A stretch of DNA of 64,000 nucleotides from Ridgeia piscesae (lineage: Eukaryota; Annelida; Polychaeta; Sabellida; Siboglinidae): the NCBI GenBank assembly GCA_025642075.2, contig JAODUO010000042.1, positions 455,001 to 519,000 on the forward strand, read 5' to 3'. A model generated the notes under the pieces. It saw only the letters and a program-made list of their open reading frames with translations. It searched no databases and was not told where the DNA came from. A program made the position numbers and the translations under genes. Positions 1-13,259 of the stretch are shown here, piece by piece (position 1 is the first letter of the stretch; every line of letters begins with the position of its first letter).

Positions 1-584
1 TCATCTCCACTGATTCGCGAACATCCATGAAGCACCAACATCTTTGCAATGCGTTGTAGTATCGTCACGTGACGGTGACGTCACATTTGATCAGCACACA
101 CAAGCACACATACAAGTATGTCGTCGATTGAAACTGGAATGTATTAACCTGTCTACATTTCAACTGAATATTATGCGTCTTTAGTTATCTATAATGTTTC
201 TCATTCGTCATCGCAAGAGACGCGTTGCGTCTCTAAAACAGTTATACTTCGACGTGCCTTGATTCCGCCAGCGTAACTTGAACGGTGCGCACGTATACAC
301 TTGATACCAATATGGCTGACTTGGCATTTATGAGAGAACGTAAACTGGGGATTATCTGGTCCATCGGCAGGTAGACTAGTTTATTTTACGCAGAGTTTCT
401 GCAGCAGTCTGGTAATCGTCTGGCTGGGAATGTCGTAAAAGCGGATACTGTTAATGCTACTATGACGTCCGTCCGTGCATGGGGTAGACTTGGCAGGATG
501 TGGCACACATTTATCAATACTATCTGGAATACGTCCACTGGTGTCAACTTTCCGTTCCATCTAACCAAGTTTTTTTTAAAGCGA
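1..584. other. No feature recognised
   Basis: This is the region beyond the 3' end of the 585-2489 frame. I see no gene, repeat or clear signal in it. Confidence 0.5.
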
Positions 585-2489
585 TCAACGAACGCCAGCG
601 AACGGATGAAATCGAGATCCGAATGACGTCGTCATGGACTTGGTCGGGATTGGCTTCCAGACATGTTGATGGGGCACGGACTCCCCATTGGCGAACGACT
701 CTTTCACGCCGCGGTTGACTTTGTCATACAATGTCCCGTTGTAGTCCACGGTGACGCAGTGCCACGACTCTGATGACGTCCTTCCGGCGACGCGACCACT
801 GAGCGACGCCGGCGAGACGTAGCAGCGGCGTTGAGTCTCGCCGACGGCAGGCGACTTCCGGTCGGGTAATTGCGTCCACGTCGCGCGCTCTCCACCGGCG
901 TTGACGGCAGCGGCGGCGTAGAGAGAGGCGCACAACTCCGGCTGGTATCTGGACGCTGCCAGCGCCGTGTAGAACTCACCCGTCGTCAGAGAATCCGGCC
1001 GCTGACTGTCCGACAGACACGTAGGGTAGCCACTCAGGCCAACGCCACTGCACGCGTACGCCGACATGTGTCTGTACGTGAGCATGTCAATCTGAGATGG
1101 CGTCAGCGCATGCGCCGACAGTTCGTCGTACTTCCGGGTGCCATAGAAGGCGGCGGCGATGTATTCCGGCGGCAATGGCGGCGGGAACTTCGGAACGTTC
1201 GGCTCCTTCCAAAATGAAGCCGGTAGGTGGCGCTGTCGGAGCGGTATTTGACTCGTTTGCTCCGGGGAGTCGCGTTCGCCGTGTCGGTTGTTGTTGTTTT
1301 CTGTTTCCGGTTTTCTGTTGTCGGTGTATCGACAGCCACACCCAACATCTCTGTCGTCGGGACGATCATTCGTCACTTCCGACGCAGCTTTACTGTCTTT
1401 CCGTTTACCCCACTGCTCTCTAGTGTTGGAGGTCGCTAGTGACAGCCGGCCGCTTGCTGGTTCTATCTCTCGCAAGGTGGTTTCCGTGGTAGACATCCCG
1501 CAAACAAACGGAAACGAAACTCCAGCGTGTGGATAGTTGTGTTCTGTCGTCAACCCTCGTGTTTTCGAGTATGGAATGGACTGTGCCGCGTCCAACACCC
1601 AGTGACAGGTCTGTCCGCTACATGACGAGTTGTCGTCAACGTTCCCATCCCGGCAAGACTTAGTTCCCCGGCATATTCTTGAAACACAGTAAGCGCTGTC
1701 CAACTGCCCGTCGCTAGCGGGTGAATAGTTTCTGCTGCCAGTACACTCGGGTTGCAATGTTGTTTTTGTCGTGCAAGCAATGTTTTCTGACATCAAACGT
1801 TCAGTTGTAGTTTCCGCGATGTTAAATGCATGCGTGTTTCTGTTTGACCGCACGTCATTTGTTACGCTAATGCTCGGTGCGCTACGGTCTGGCGTCGTCG
1901 TTTTGGGCGATAATTGGGTGTTGTGCCTCGGTACGTGTTCAGGGTGCTCGTCTCTGCGCGGCTGATGCGAACCCCCGCTGCGCGCGCTGCGGTTGGCGTC
2001 GCGCGGCGCGACTTCCGTCGGCCAGCGACAACATGGGTCGTCTGCGCGTGCTGCGTTGCGACTTCCGCTAGACGCCTCCGCGTCCGGCTGTGCTGACAAC
2101 ACGCGCTGGACAAGCATCGTCTTGGTCATCGCCGATGTAACCTCTTTGGTCGTGTCACACTGCGCGCCCTGGGCGTCGGTTTGACTACAGCGGAATGTGC
2201 TTGCTTTACCTCCCCCGGAAGTGCTCCTAGCAGCCGTCGCAGGTGTGTGTCGCGGTGTGTCGCGGTAGGGAGCCTCGACGGGGCGGCGGTGTGAGTACCG
2301 ACACCTCAGCTGCCGCTGCAGGTTGCGGCGGTGGTCGACAAGGCGTCTGCCCGGGGCCGACCGGTCCAACGCCGCGCGTATGTCTCGCCCGGCGACGTCG
2401 ACGAAGTTCAACAGCGACGGAACCACGCTGCCACTGCCCCGATCACTGCCCGGTGTGACGTCATCATTGAACCTGGGAACAGGTGACAC
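585..2489 (-). CDS. Long open frame, unidentified protein
   Basis: A CpG-rich frame stays open for 634 codons on the minus strand and ends with TGA at 585-587. The first ATG is at 2129 (514 codons). The frame is also open upstream of it, so it may be an exon entered through the acceptor-like CTGTTCCCAG near 2,474. The N-terminal part is rich in Ser, Thr, Arg and Asp and looks disordered. The C-terminal third (FPPPLPPEYIAAAFYG, SQIDMLTYRHMSAYACSG, ASLYAAAAV) looks more like folded or conserved protein. I recognise no domain, signal peptide or membrane segment. Long frames in GC-rich DNA can be accidental, so it is a candidate only. Confidence 0.35.
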   Translation of the reverse strand: MSPVPRFNDDVTPGSDRGSGSVVPSLLNFVDVAGRDIRAALDRSAPGRRLVDHRRNLQRQLRCRYSHRRPVEAPYRDTPRHTPATAARSTSGGGKASTFRCSQTDAQGAQCDTTKEVTSAMTKTMLVQRVLSAQPDAEASSGSRNAARADDPCCRWPTEVAPRDANRSARSGGSHQPRRDEHPEHVPRHNTQLSPKTTTPDRSAPSISVTNDVRSNRNTHAFNIAETTTERLMSENIACTTKTTLQPECTGSRNYSPASDGQLDSAYCVSRICRGTKSCRDGNVDDNSSCSGQTCHWVLDAAQSIPYSKTRGLTTEHNYPHAGVSFPFVCGMSTTETTLREIEPASGRLSLATSNTREQWGKRKDSKAASEVTNDRPDDRDVGCGCRYTDNRKPETENNNNRHGERDSPEQTSQIPLRQRHLPASFWKEPNVPKFPPPLPPEYIAAAFYGTRKYDELSAHALTPSQIDMLTYRHMSAYACSGVGLSGYPTCLSDSQRPDSLTTGEFYTALAASRYQPELCASLYAAAAVNAGGERATWTQLPDRKSPAVGETQRRCYVSPASLSGRVAGRTSSESWHCVTVDYNGTLYDKVNRGVKESFANGESVPHQHVWKPIPTKSMTTSFGSRFHPFAGVR

Positions 2490-4166
2490 TATTATTGAGT
2501 TTGTTTCCTTCTTTAACGCACTTTCAGGATGACCATTCTTGTTGTATTTTGTTTTTCTTTTCTTCCGAAAATTAATTATTTACTTACTACTTACTAAACT
2601 ATATACATTATATATACTTTATTTGCGGCGGATTATGATAGCGACCGAGTGCAGTTTTAGCAGCCGTCTCGTCTCCTATATCTACATAATAACGCAACCA
2701 TAACCTATTATGTCTAATGTGGTTTTGTATCAGCAGGACACATTTACTAATATTGATCTGCTGTCAGACCATAGGATTATGAACATCTGATGACAAAACC
2801 AACGACACCAACTGTTCACGAGCAGATCAGTGCTGCAGATTGTTATAATTCAACAGTCAGCGCCAACAGTATAACACGAGAACACACCATAACGGCGGCG
2901 CAACAAGACCAATACTAAATGTACTCAGGTAGGAGAAAGGCCCTCTAAAATGACATGTGATGTCAAAAGAACGTAAGGGAGTAGCTTTAAATAACTGTAA
3001 TATTTTCTACAATACATCGCCAATTGATAGAGCGGAAGAAAACAATTAGACCGCGGTACCTGGGAGGAGATTATGTAACACACTCTCAAAGGTAGCGTAT
3101 TGATATAAGGTTAACCATACTAGTCTACTAGATCCTCGGAGATTAACATATCATCACCCAGTACTGCCGTATACTCGCCCCTACCTCTCGCTGGGACACG
3201 ACGGCGCGTCCACACTTCCACCACAACGGAGACTCTCGCACGAACTGCCCGCCTCGGCGTGAGTCAACATCCCGGAGCTCCGATACACGATCTCCCTTCT
3301 TCCCCTCTGCACCCGGCCGCTCCCCGGCAGCTCCCGTGCCCGCGGACGTCACAGCCCGACAGGTGTCCGCGTTGGCCGAGACTCACGTGTGCCCGGGTGA
3401 TCGAGTGGAATGCCAAACGCTCCGCGTCTGAACCATATCAATTCTGATCCGGGCGGTCGACTCGCGGCGTATATAACCTACGGAAAACATAGTATATATG
3501 AGCGGACATCCCGTCCGGGTATGATTTATGTCGCACACCATTCCCCGGGACTCGCGTCGATGTATTCCCACCGGTCCCGGGGTCTGTAGGGTTCCTTCAG
3601 TTGCGGAATCGTCGGAATTATAATGGTTCGACATTCGTCGCGCTGCAACAGGTGCGCCTGTGTTTCAGTCAGTTGTCAGGTTTTTGCCATTTTTTATTGT
3701 AAAAGTGTACTAAAAATATTTGCCGGTTGAATGGAATCCTTGTTAAAGGCCATACCTTGCAAAGGGAGATTCACTTTGTTGAAGCTGAATTTAGACCTAC
3801 TTTTCAGTTAAATAAACATATGACTGTTGCCCCAGCTGGTGGGGCAGCGCAATGTTAGTTAAACATAAGTAACATCTCTGAGAGGGTTGGCAGAACGGAC
3901 AAATTAAAAGGCCTGTCAGTTTGGCTACACTGCGCCAGGTAAACATTTTAGTGTTTACCAAGGAGTTGTTTATAGGAATCGCCCATCTTAAATATATTTT
4001 GAAAATGCAACTTCATGCTGCATGTAGACCGTGCTAAGCATTCATGCAAATTTTGCAATGAGTTTTTTCTTTCTAATCCGGATTATTGAATAATAACCTG
4101 TCAGCTCAGTTGCTAAAACGCGCTTTGCGGCTCCCGAGAGGGCAGCACTGATACACACAACGAAAC
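2490..4166. other. Unassigned, GC-rich core at 3.15-3.45 kb
   Basis: No gene is recognised. The stretch from 3,150 to 3,450 is rich in CpG and could be promoter or exon sequence. A small hairpin (TGCCCCA/TGGGGCA) lies near 3,827-3,846. Confidence 0.4.
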
Positions 4167-4473
4167 ATACGCGTCCATCTCTCAACCGCATGACCGCCTA
4201 ATATTCCCGTTCCGGCCACATCAGTGTATATCAGAGTTGGATCATTAATCTTTCCCTATAGACTGCTAGGGTGTTCTATTTAGTTCAATCGTGTATATAG
4301 ATCTGTGATTCCAGCTCTTCTGAAAGTTTGAGTTTAGAAGTCCGAGATAATATATATTTAGATTTCAGAGAGTATTGGATTGAACTTCAGAAGAGCTTAA
4401 CTGATAAAGATATACACTGGCCGGAACGGGAATATTCGGCGGTCAGACGGTGGAGAGATGGACGCGTATGCAC
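4167..4473. mobile_element. MITE-like inverted-repeat element
   Basis: Two arms of about 54 bp face each other. The left (4,167-4,219) starts ACGCGTCCATCTCTC, and the right (4,419-4,473) is its reverse complement with few differences; both contain AATATTCCCGTTCCGGCCA. There is no coding capacity. A third arm-like copy lies at 4,699-4,790, beyond the TA tract. Superfamily and target duplication are not clear. Confidence 0.6.
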
Positions 4474-4628
4474 GCGTAGATACGTGAGAAAATGCTATCG
4501 AGGCATGCGGATCGTACACATAATAATATGACGTCACAGTCATTAGGCCCAATACGTAACAATAGGGAAAGCAATATGGCGGCTTCACGTCAAAGATACA
4601 TTTTGCATTACGTTTCTATGTATGTATA

Positions 4629-4698
<70 letters not shown>
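4629..4698. repeat. (TA)n microsatellite
   Basis: About 35 uninterrupted TA units, directly followed by a third copy of the MITE arm. Confidence 0.95.
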
Positions 4699-4701
<3 letters not shown>

Positions 4702-4790
4702 ACCTCTCACCGTCTGACCGCCGAATATTCCCGTTCCGGCCAGTGTATATCGATCTATGATTCAAGCTCTTTTGAAGTTCAATCCAATAC
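4699..4790 (+). mobile_element. Additional MITE arm copy
   Basis: It is about 90 bp long and closely matches the reverse complement of 4,360-4,460 (ACCGTCTGACCGCC, then AAGCTCTT and AGTTCAATCCAATACT). It is a solo arm or the broken half of a second element, split by the TA tract. Confidence 0.55.
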
Positions 4791-4812
4791 TTTCTGGAAT
4801 CTACATATGTGT

Positions 4813-5224
<412 letters not shown>

Positions 5225-6068
5225 TTTAAGTGTTATGACATCAGTGTGCAAAAAGATGTCCCATCATGCGTTGCGGTTGCCGGGTGCCGGGGACTAATTA
5301 TTAGATCACTTCCGGGGTCGTGTTAGAAGACTCTCTAGTGTCGGTGAGTTTGAGTCAGTCTCCCTTTTGTCTCGTTTGAAAATTGTTATTGGAGCGTGTT
5401 CACATCATGGTCCTGACGACACTTAAACTGTGCAAATGCCAACATTTCCACTGGCTGACTCTCAAAACACACACGTGTTCAGTGAATGTAGCGTCCCGTG
5501 CGCACGAAGATTGGGTGCCAGATTTGGGGGAATACTTTGTAAGTTAATTTTCTGGATCGCAAGAGGAGTAAGTGAAGTAAGATGCATAAAAGCCGTATTA
5601 AACGTGCATCTCAAAAAGGTCACCTGTTAACCTGGTTACAATATTGATACGAATGTCAAACAGAAACAAAAGACGCGGTAAAATACATTATCATTTTTAA
5701 CTTATATAGAGTAGCCGTGGGACATTGAGAGAGAAGAAGTGAATGTATAGAACACATACATATTATTGTGGTATAAATGTATCGTTTGAGGTCGGGATAT
5801 AAGGAAAACATTTGGAAAATATAATATTCCAAATGCAACATAAAGGCAATTTGCCACGTGACTGGGTTTCATACCCCACAATAAGACTTCCGCTAAAATT
5901 GCAAAAATACTCGTTCAAAATGTCAACACAAGAAACTGAACGAGATTATTCGATTTATAAATCGTAATATATTCTGTGTTTAGCATTCGACGTCCTGAAA
6001 CATGGGCGTTCTGCTCCGACTTACTACAGCCAAATTGTTATAGCATTACTTTTTATTTGCCCAACTTG
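5225..6068. other. No feature recognised
   Basis: I find no gene or repeat that I can support here. Confidence 0.4.
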
Positions 6069-6069
6069 A

Positions 6070-6662
6070 GGGAGACCGGGGCTAGTTGTAACACGGGTAA
6101 GTTATAACAGAGGGCTTGCGGACAAAATTGCTTATGCAAATTATTCTGCAAGACGAGAGCATGTTCATCAATATACTTGAGCAAGTCGTGTGTAATATCA
6201 CGTGAATCCGTCGACACGCCATAAAGTCACGCCATTTTAAAAGAAAAGAGGTACTTCCGTACCGGGGTAACTTGTAACACATTAGGACACCTCATATAAC
6301 TCATTATGCCACAACTGTGTAATAAGCCAGACATTTAATTATGCACCAATTATCTGCGGGAGATGTGTGCGGACCCTTTGGCATAACAAAAATTTCGACC
6401 GGTTAAGAAACTCACCCGCAATCTTGAAATGTGTTGTTTTTGTTTCAAGTTACCCCGTACCGGGGTAACTTGTAACACTTTAGGACACCTCATATAACTC
6501 ATTATATCACAAACGTGTAATAAGGCTGGCTATTAATTATGCGCCAGTTATCTGCTGGAGATATGTGTGGACCCTTTGGCATGAAAACAGTTTCGATCGG
6601 TTAAGAAACCCGTCCGCAATCTTGAAATGTGTTGTTTTTATTACAACTAGCCGTCGTCTCCC
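6070..6662. mobile_element. Inverted-repeat element with internal 198-bp tandem duplication
   Basis: The ends are related inverted repeats: GGGAGACCGGGGCTAGTTG on the left, and the reverse complement of the right end reads GGGAGACGACGGCTAGTTG. Inside, a unit of about 198 bp occurs twice (about 6,265-6,462 and 6,463-6,660), sharing GGACACCTCATATAACTCAT and GGACCCTTTGGCAT. No coding capacity is seen. It looks like a non-autonomous DNA transposon; the target duplication was not resolved. Confidence 0.55.
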
Positions 6663-6663
6663 C

Positions 6664-8880
6664 TACGTAATTATTAAGCAATGTTACATTTATAACCAAA
6701 ACGCTGGGCTATTTGACATACAATTCAGAACAGGAAGTGGCACTTCCTGTTCCTGTCCAGTGGACGTTGACGTTCACGTGTAAATGTTCGGATGTCACAC
6801 GGAAAAGTCCAGTAATGCATTTGGCAAGACATCTAGATAAGCGACATTAGAGTGTTTGAAAACACGACATATTAGTAATTTGCTGGTGATCGGGCGATGC
6901 TGTGCCAAATATGAAGTCGTGTAAACACGTGCTGGGTTTATCTAGACTCAAACCACCCGTGTTACATTAGTAGTCCACGTGGATGTGTGTACGTATTGAC
7001 GGAGTGCACGTGGATGGCACGTATGAGACACTACAGCTGCCAGAAGGTGCAGTTTGACATCAATATCAGTATGGTCATATAACTGGGTATATGTTGTATT
7101 GTGTGTCATTGTTTAACATAAAGGCCCGTCGTCAAATATTGAATGTTTCGACTAACAAAATGTGTTCAGCGTGTTTGTTTTCCAAACACAGTGTACACGT
7201 AGCTCTTGGTATGTTAGTTTTCATATACACGCGTAGTCTGATTAATCGTTATCGTGGGAAATGTCGAACCAGTGTGTTTTGTCTTGTGGTTATGGCCTGC
7301 ACTGTAGATGAAGATCGTACGGTGTTGCGTTACGTAACAACTATTGGCTAACATTATTAGTATTATTAAAATGTTGGCAACAATCTATGTGATCGAGATC
7401 CGTCTTACTATCTTCATTTAAATCAAGTACTGCTGACGATAACTAATTATGGCATAACTACAACAATTATAGCGTTGAGTCAAAGTCATCCTATCCATAA
7501 ATATGCAAGTTTAAGCTATCCTGTGCACAATTGTATGTACCACATCAACGTTCCTTGGTACACATTCCTCGACAACAACAGACATTTCTGTAATGGTTTA
7601 CTTTGTTTTATATGAAACAAAAATGGCATATTCATATACAAAAACATAAATCCAACAAAAAATAGTCTTAAATCCCAGCTCGGGTGTTACGCAAACACAA
7701 CGGCTGAGATTACAGCGGCTCAGATGAAAGAGTCGTTGGAACAGAGGTTGGCTACCTTGCATCGGCTGAAAAACGACCTGTGTGCGTCAAGCGGAGATAA
7801 TTCCGGGTGAGACACAACTATAAGCAGGTACACGCGCTAAATAAATCTTAGAAACCGTACCAGGAAACGACAGCGCGGCGACTTCTGGAATCCTCCCTGT
7901 GTAGCCCTCGTATGCTACAGGCGATGTTCTCTGTCGCTGACAACCCCTTGCAATCCGACGCGTTGGGCGACTGTCAGCTGACGACAGTCGAGTGGTTAAC
8001 TTAACCAGTGCAACGACGGTCACACAATGAATACTTCATAAAACTGGCTCCGTAAACACTGCCCCGACCGCGATGCGCATAGCTGGGGCGGTCGGCCGGG
8101 AGCCATGGCAATGGGCCGTGAAGTGAATCGACGAAGCGAGCAGCCGTAGCAACGACGTAGTCGTTGACGGGGCATGCGGCGCTCGAAACTATTCCGACGC
8201 TGTCCGATGTTAAAATACTGCGACATCGCCATCACATCGGTGAATGCTTCGGCGTGACATGTCCGCCGTAGTTCGTGTTGATTTGCGACAATTGTTAGTG
8301 CAAAAGTTTGACTTTCATTATCCTTCTCAAAATACCATTTGCATAGTATGTTTAACCCGGTTTATAATTCGAACAATAAACATATGTTTTGGTAGATAGC
8401 TGTACACAACGCAATAGCACACACAGAAACTACAATATTGCCAATATTTCGGTTGGTTAAACAACACATAGATAAAACATTGGTAATTTAGACTTAAATG
8501 ACAAACGCACTTAACCTTCCGAAACGCTGATCATCATAAGGAGAGCCTAGATTATTCAATGTCATCGTATGAGAAAAATGACAATGACAAAATAAATATA
8601 AAAGAAAATTTTAGTTTATACTCAGGCATACAGATAGGCCTATGTTGCTATTCATTTCCCCACAAATTAAATTACTTAAAATTCCGAAGAAAAAACGGTA
8701 TTATTTCCCATTGATGATTCCGGTGTTGATTCATGCAAAAACAACTCCGTTTAGGTCCTACGTTGCACGTGAACTGTGGCGGCCCCCTTTGGAATGCACA
8801 GAGTCTCTTTGATGTTCCTAAACTAATGAATAATGCCACCAGGTCTTTTACAACAGTGATATGTTGAACTGTATGTCGCC
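6664..8880. other. No feature recognised
   Basis: AT-rich sequence with a GC-richer patch near 7,860-8,210. The short open frames there show no recognisable domain. Confidence 0.4.
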
Positions 8881-9141
8881 CCTCCCACCGTTCAACCACC
8901 CCAAACCTCCAGCCGGACATAACCCGGGAGAAGGTCGATGGTGCTTTGGAATTCACCGCCGAATGTCGTCTGCTTTCTGACCCAGTCGACCGCAACGACG
9001 CGGCCGCGCGCGAAATTGATTTCAACGAGGGGGCGTGGCTGATCGACACGCATGCGCCGTCACGCAAGCTGCACGCGCAAAGATGGAACAGACAAGCGAA
9101 TGGTATAATCCACTTTGGAAGAAGACACATAAATCGGTAAC
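8863..9141 (+). CDS. Candidate coding patch, unidentified
   Basis: A frame of about 92 codons ends with TAA at 9,139-9,141, preceded in frame by a TGA near 8,860. It is CpG-rich in the middle and reads FTAECRLLSDPVDRND, AAREIDFNEGAWLIDTH and WNRQANGIIHFGRRH. Base composition differs from the AT-rich flanks. I recognise no family, and it may be a chance frame. Confidence 0.2.
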
Positions 9142-11154
9142 ACTGTTAAAACGTGGCGTAATTCTGGACTATATTGAAACTATATCTTTATGGACATTTC
9201 ATTATCATTAAATAACACAGAGGTCTATTAGAGTAGTTAGACAACGTCTGCTTTCTGGCTACGTCAAATATCCGTGACGTAACACCGGCATTCAAACATT
9301 TGTTACATAAAACACGCCAACATAAAGCTATTACGCCTGCCACCACTGTCGAGTAATAATATCGGGTGCCTGCATGCAAGCAAATGTATGACTAAATAAA
9401 CTAGAAGGTTTAGTGAATTATTGTGTTACGTAATATAATTATTAAGTTACTGCTTTGGTGTGGGGTCTACTTAGTTTTTGCGCTGTATTGTATGGACTAC
9501 ATATGTCGGTTTAATTCATTTCAAATGTTTCGTACTGCAATAATGTATTTTTGTAACTGTTGTAATATTTTTGTCTCCAATTTAACATGTATTCTTAACT
9601 TTGATATTTACCTGGTGATCTTCCGGTTAGTGCATTTTGTCGCTGGATTCATGTTGATGTTATTAATCACATTTCACGCGTTTCATTTTACAAATAGGCA
9701 TTCCGCTGTGTGGATCTCTGTTAGGTACCGAATGACAAAGTTCTACCCCTCCAGATGGTAGAAACCGTGTAGACGTTAATGAGAGCGGTCATGCGTGAAT
9801 GTCGCAGACAAAAGAGTCCATTCCAGTGTCTTGTCGTTGTCTAGTTAATGCTACTTTCCGCATACAAAATACAGTGGTGAGTGAAATGATGAATGTAACT
9901 CGTCAACTAATGCACAGGGGCCTACTGTGTGTGTATACCAAGGTGTCTTCACTTCATAGTTACTTTCCGTTACTGCAACTATTTATTCACCTTGTAGCTA
10001 CTCCATAAGTTTGACAGTTCAACTAGTCCCGTTAAATGGCGGAAGTGTTCAGAAGAAAACAAAAATGAGAACGTGATCGAGAAATATTTTGACAAGCACA
10101 TCCCCTCCACCTCTTCCATCTTCCCCTCATTCTCCCACTTCCCCGTCATCTGCAACAGCACTCATTCCACCGTCTTCCGATGTCATGTTTAGAGAGTTTT
10201 AACGTATAAAAATGTGGGACATTGCCGCCGCCAGCCGCTTCACTTGCCACAGTTAGACCGCCAGCTTCACCCTCCACCAGCAAGGACAACCCGTTACGTA
10301 AGACGGGATAAGCGGGTGTCCCGTTGAGTAGGCTACAGTGGCACCCACAACGCCGCCTCCCACCTGCCCGGGCGCTCTCGGGGATGAACCATTGCTTACC
10401 TCCCACAGCGTCTCGTCCCGTCACTAGAATAGCACATCACGACGACGGTTTCTTGCTGCTCGGCTGGTATTGATTGATGCCGCCTCTTCAAATAGATCCG
10501 CTGACTAAGACGCCGAACAACTGTCCACAAGGTAGATCTATTTACACGCGGCGTCAGGGGTGGGGGCACACGGATAAGTAGCTTAGTCAGTACAATTATT
10601 ATTATCACATCCAAATGTGAACTGCTATTTATCTCTTGAGACTTTCGCCGTATTGTCGGGATGGGTTCAACCGTGCTAACGACTTCCGAATGACGTCATT
10701 GTAGGGGCCAAACAACATTTGTACTTCCCATTTTTGGTGGATCGAAGCATTTGTTTAAATTATTCATAATTATCTTCTTTTGTGTGCGTTTGTGTGTGCT
10801 ATCCTTTTGTTTAACTCCCTGTCAGCCAGATTTTTATGACCAGGTATATAGGATTGCGAGAAACTCTACAGGTTAAATTAGCATCTATGTGATAACAAAG
10901 TATGTGATGATAACAACAGTTGTAGTGAGTAGGTCTAGAGTGAAGACTTTTCAGTACTCAGCATCCTCATCGACGGGTCGATGCTGTGCCGTTAGTTAAT
11001 CGTGAAGACTACAGCTGTTACTGTCGTTGGTGCACGTTAGTTTGTACGAGCTTACGTCGTGCAACTGTAATCACAAACACTGTAGCTGATTTACGAAGAC
11101 AGAACGACTTGCCCGCAACACACATACAACGAATGATAGTACCAGTAGGTGTGT
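9142..11154. other. No gene recognised
   Basis: Unassigned sequence with a GC-richer patch at 10,220-10,430. No domain or repeat could be supported. Confidence 0.4.
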
Positions 11155-11159
11155 ATGTG

Positions 11160-11215
<56 letters not shown>
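11151..11215. repeat. (GT)n(GCGT)n microsatellite
   Basis: Short GT run followed by about ten GCGT units. Confidence 0.9.
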
Positions 11216-11994
11216 AATACGGATTTGTGCATTTGTATGCATCGGCCTTCATTAGATAATAATGTGACAACACAACACAATGCTAGCAAAAACTAACACT
11301 ACCGTAGTTTATATTCTATATTATGGACACCTACACAAACCGATTTAGCGTGTTTGTGCGTCATCACTCCAGTCGCAATGACGTATTTTGTTACGCAATC
11401 AGTAGACAATTATTATACGTCCCTCTGTTGTTCAACGACGTAAACAAATCAGCATATTGAGTATGAGAGCCTAGTAGTGTTTGCATTAGAGGTTGTATTT
11501 ACATGAGCACTTATTTACTTGCAATGGTACACGTGGCACTGACATAAGTGCCTATGCAAATACAATGTTTGTGGATTACGTCACCGTGACGTCATACGTC
11601 TCACGTGCGTTACGCATGCTTTCCACTGCTATAGTATTAGTTATGCTATAGTCAGAGTTAATACATCCGAGATGGGGGGGCTCTTCAACACACAGCGCCC
11701 TCACATGGATGGGAGGGATACAGACAGATACCGTACTAAATTGGTTCCACGGGGAGAGTGTGCCCCAGCTCCAATCTAACAAGTCATGTTTCAGTTGAAG
11801 ATTATCATCAAACATTCATATTTACACCTCGTGACGGTAATCAATATTATCAATTCACAATCTCCTGTTCTAACTAACAGTTATTGTGTTCGTCCCTGTT
11901 TATGGTGTCGTGTTAAACGGCGTTTTATGGTTTTGCTTTGTTGCGTCTCCGAACTACTCTATTACCGGGTTTGCGTTTTACGTGCAGGAAGGTA
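11216..11994. other. No feature recognised
   Basis: I find no supportable gene or repeat here. Confidence 0.4.
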
Positions 11995-12405
11995 AAAGGG
12001 ATTATTTGGGATTCGAAAGGGATTCTTTCGTGTCCCAAATTATAATGAATTGTTTTAAAACTTTGTAATGTACACTGTTAATATAATTATGTCATGTAAT
12101 TATATGCCTTTATTCATAAGAATTATGTTTTATTTATACCTAATAACCAGGTCACATACAGGTAGCAGCCGGATCGAGCCCAAACTAGATACTCTGCGTA
12201 AGCGGAATTATTTTGGACTTTTTATTATCAGGGTCATTAGTGATTAATAAAACATATAATTAAAAGAAGGCATCTCGTTACATGAAAATTTTGTTGTTAA
12301 TAAAAAAATTATATATAGCAAAGAATTTCATATTTTCAAAGAACCACTTTTCATTATAATTTGGGACACGAAAGAATACCCTTCATGTCCCAAAGAATCC
12401 ATTTC
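11995..12405. mobile_element. MITE-like element with ~55-bp terminal inverted repeats
   Basis: The inner 28 bases of the arms are exact inverted copies (12,022-12,049 and 12,350-12,377; core CGTGTCCCAAATTATAATGA). The outer parts (11,995-12,021 and 12,378-12,404) match with several changes. The AT-rich interior of about 300 bp has no coding capacity. It is a non-autonomous DNA transposon or foldback element. Confidence 0.7.
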
Positions 12406-13210
12406 ACGGTTTCCTCTTAAGTGTGACACTCGTTACAACGGAATATACTGTTCTAAGATTTAAACACAGTAAAACAGTATTTTCCTGGTTTATATTTTGG
12501 CGCTACGTTGTAGTAATATTATTATCAATATCATCTGCCTTGCATATGCGCGCGCATGTCTGCACGTACGCATCCAGAGTATGTTAGACTCAAATTCCGC
12601 TAAATATTATAAGTAGAACTTACAATATAGAACGGCATAAACCGATGTTCAGTTAGTTAGTCTCATGTTTTCATATTGGTTATAATTTAGTACGCAAGCA
12701 TGTTTTTTATCTTCATCTAGAACCCTAAGTAGATATATAAAAATTTCGTCGAGATAAGGATATTAATAGTTTGCTTTTATTTTTGGCCGAAATTGTGTAA
12801 TCTAGTATCACACGATTAAGCGAAGGCCTCAGAATGCTGTTTTCAGATCTGTCTGTCTTGTGCTATCCTCTGCCAAATGATACCCTTCCAGCCTCTCTAG
12901 TTCGTCTCTGCTTTGTCTCGCCAGCCTCCATCTAGAGCGCTTCCCTTCGTAGGATTTCTAACTTTCTGTATGCGATGTCTATCAGTTATCTATACTTATC
13001 CTACTGACGTGCCCTGTTCCTGTCCACTTCCGTCTTCCCTGACTTTTTCAATCACATCTGCGACCTTTGTTTTTTCTCTTATCCGTATGTTTTTCTCGGT
13101 GTTACATTTTACATACTGCTTTCTATGTTTGATTGTCCGACTGCTATGTTGTTTTTTGCCTGGCTGGTAAGTGTCCATGCTTCCTCGCCGTATGTATGTA
13201 TGTGTGTGTG
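12406..13210. other. No feature recognised
   Basis: AT-rich, with a pyrimidine-rich stretch at 12,850-13,120. No gene can be supported. Confidence 0.4.

Positions 13211-13254
<44 letters not shown>
13211..13254. repeat. (TA)n microsatellite
   Basis: About 20 TA units following a short GT/GTAT run. Confidence 0.9.
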
Positions 13255-13259
<5 letters not shown>

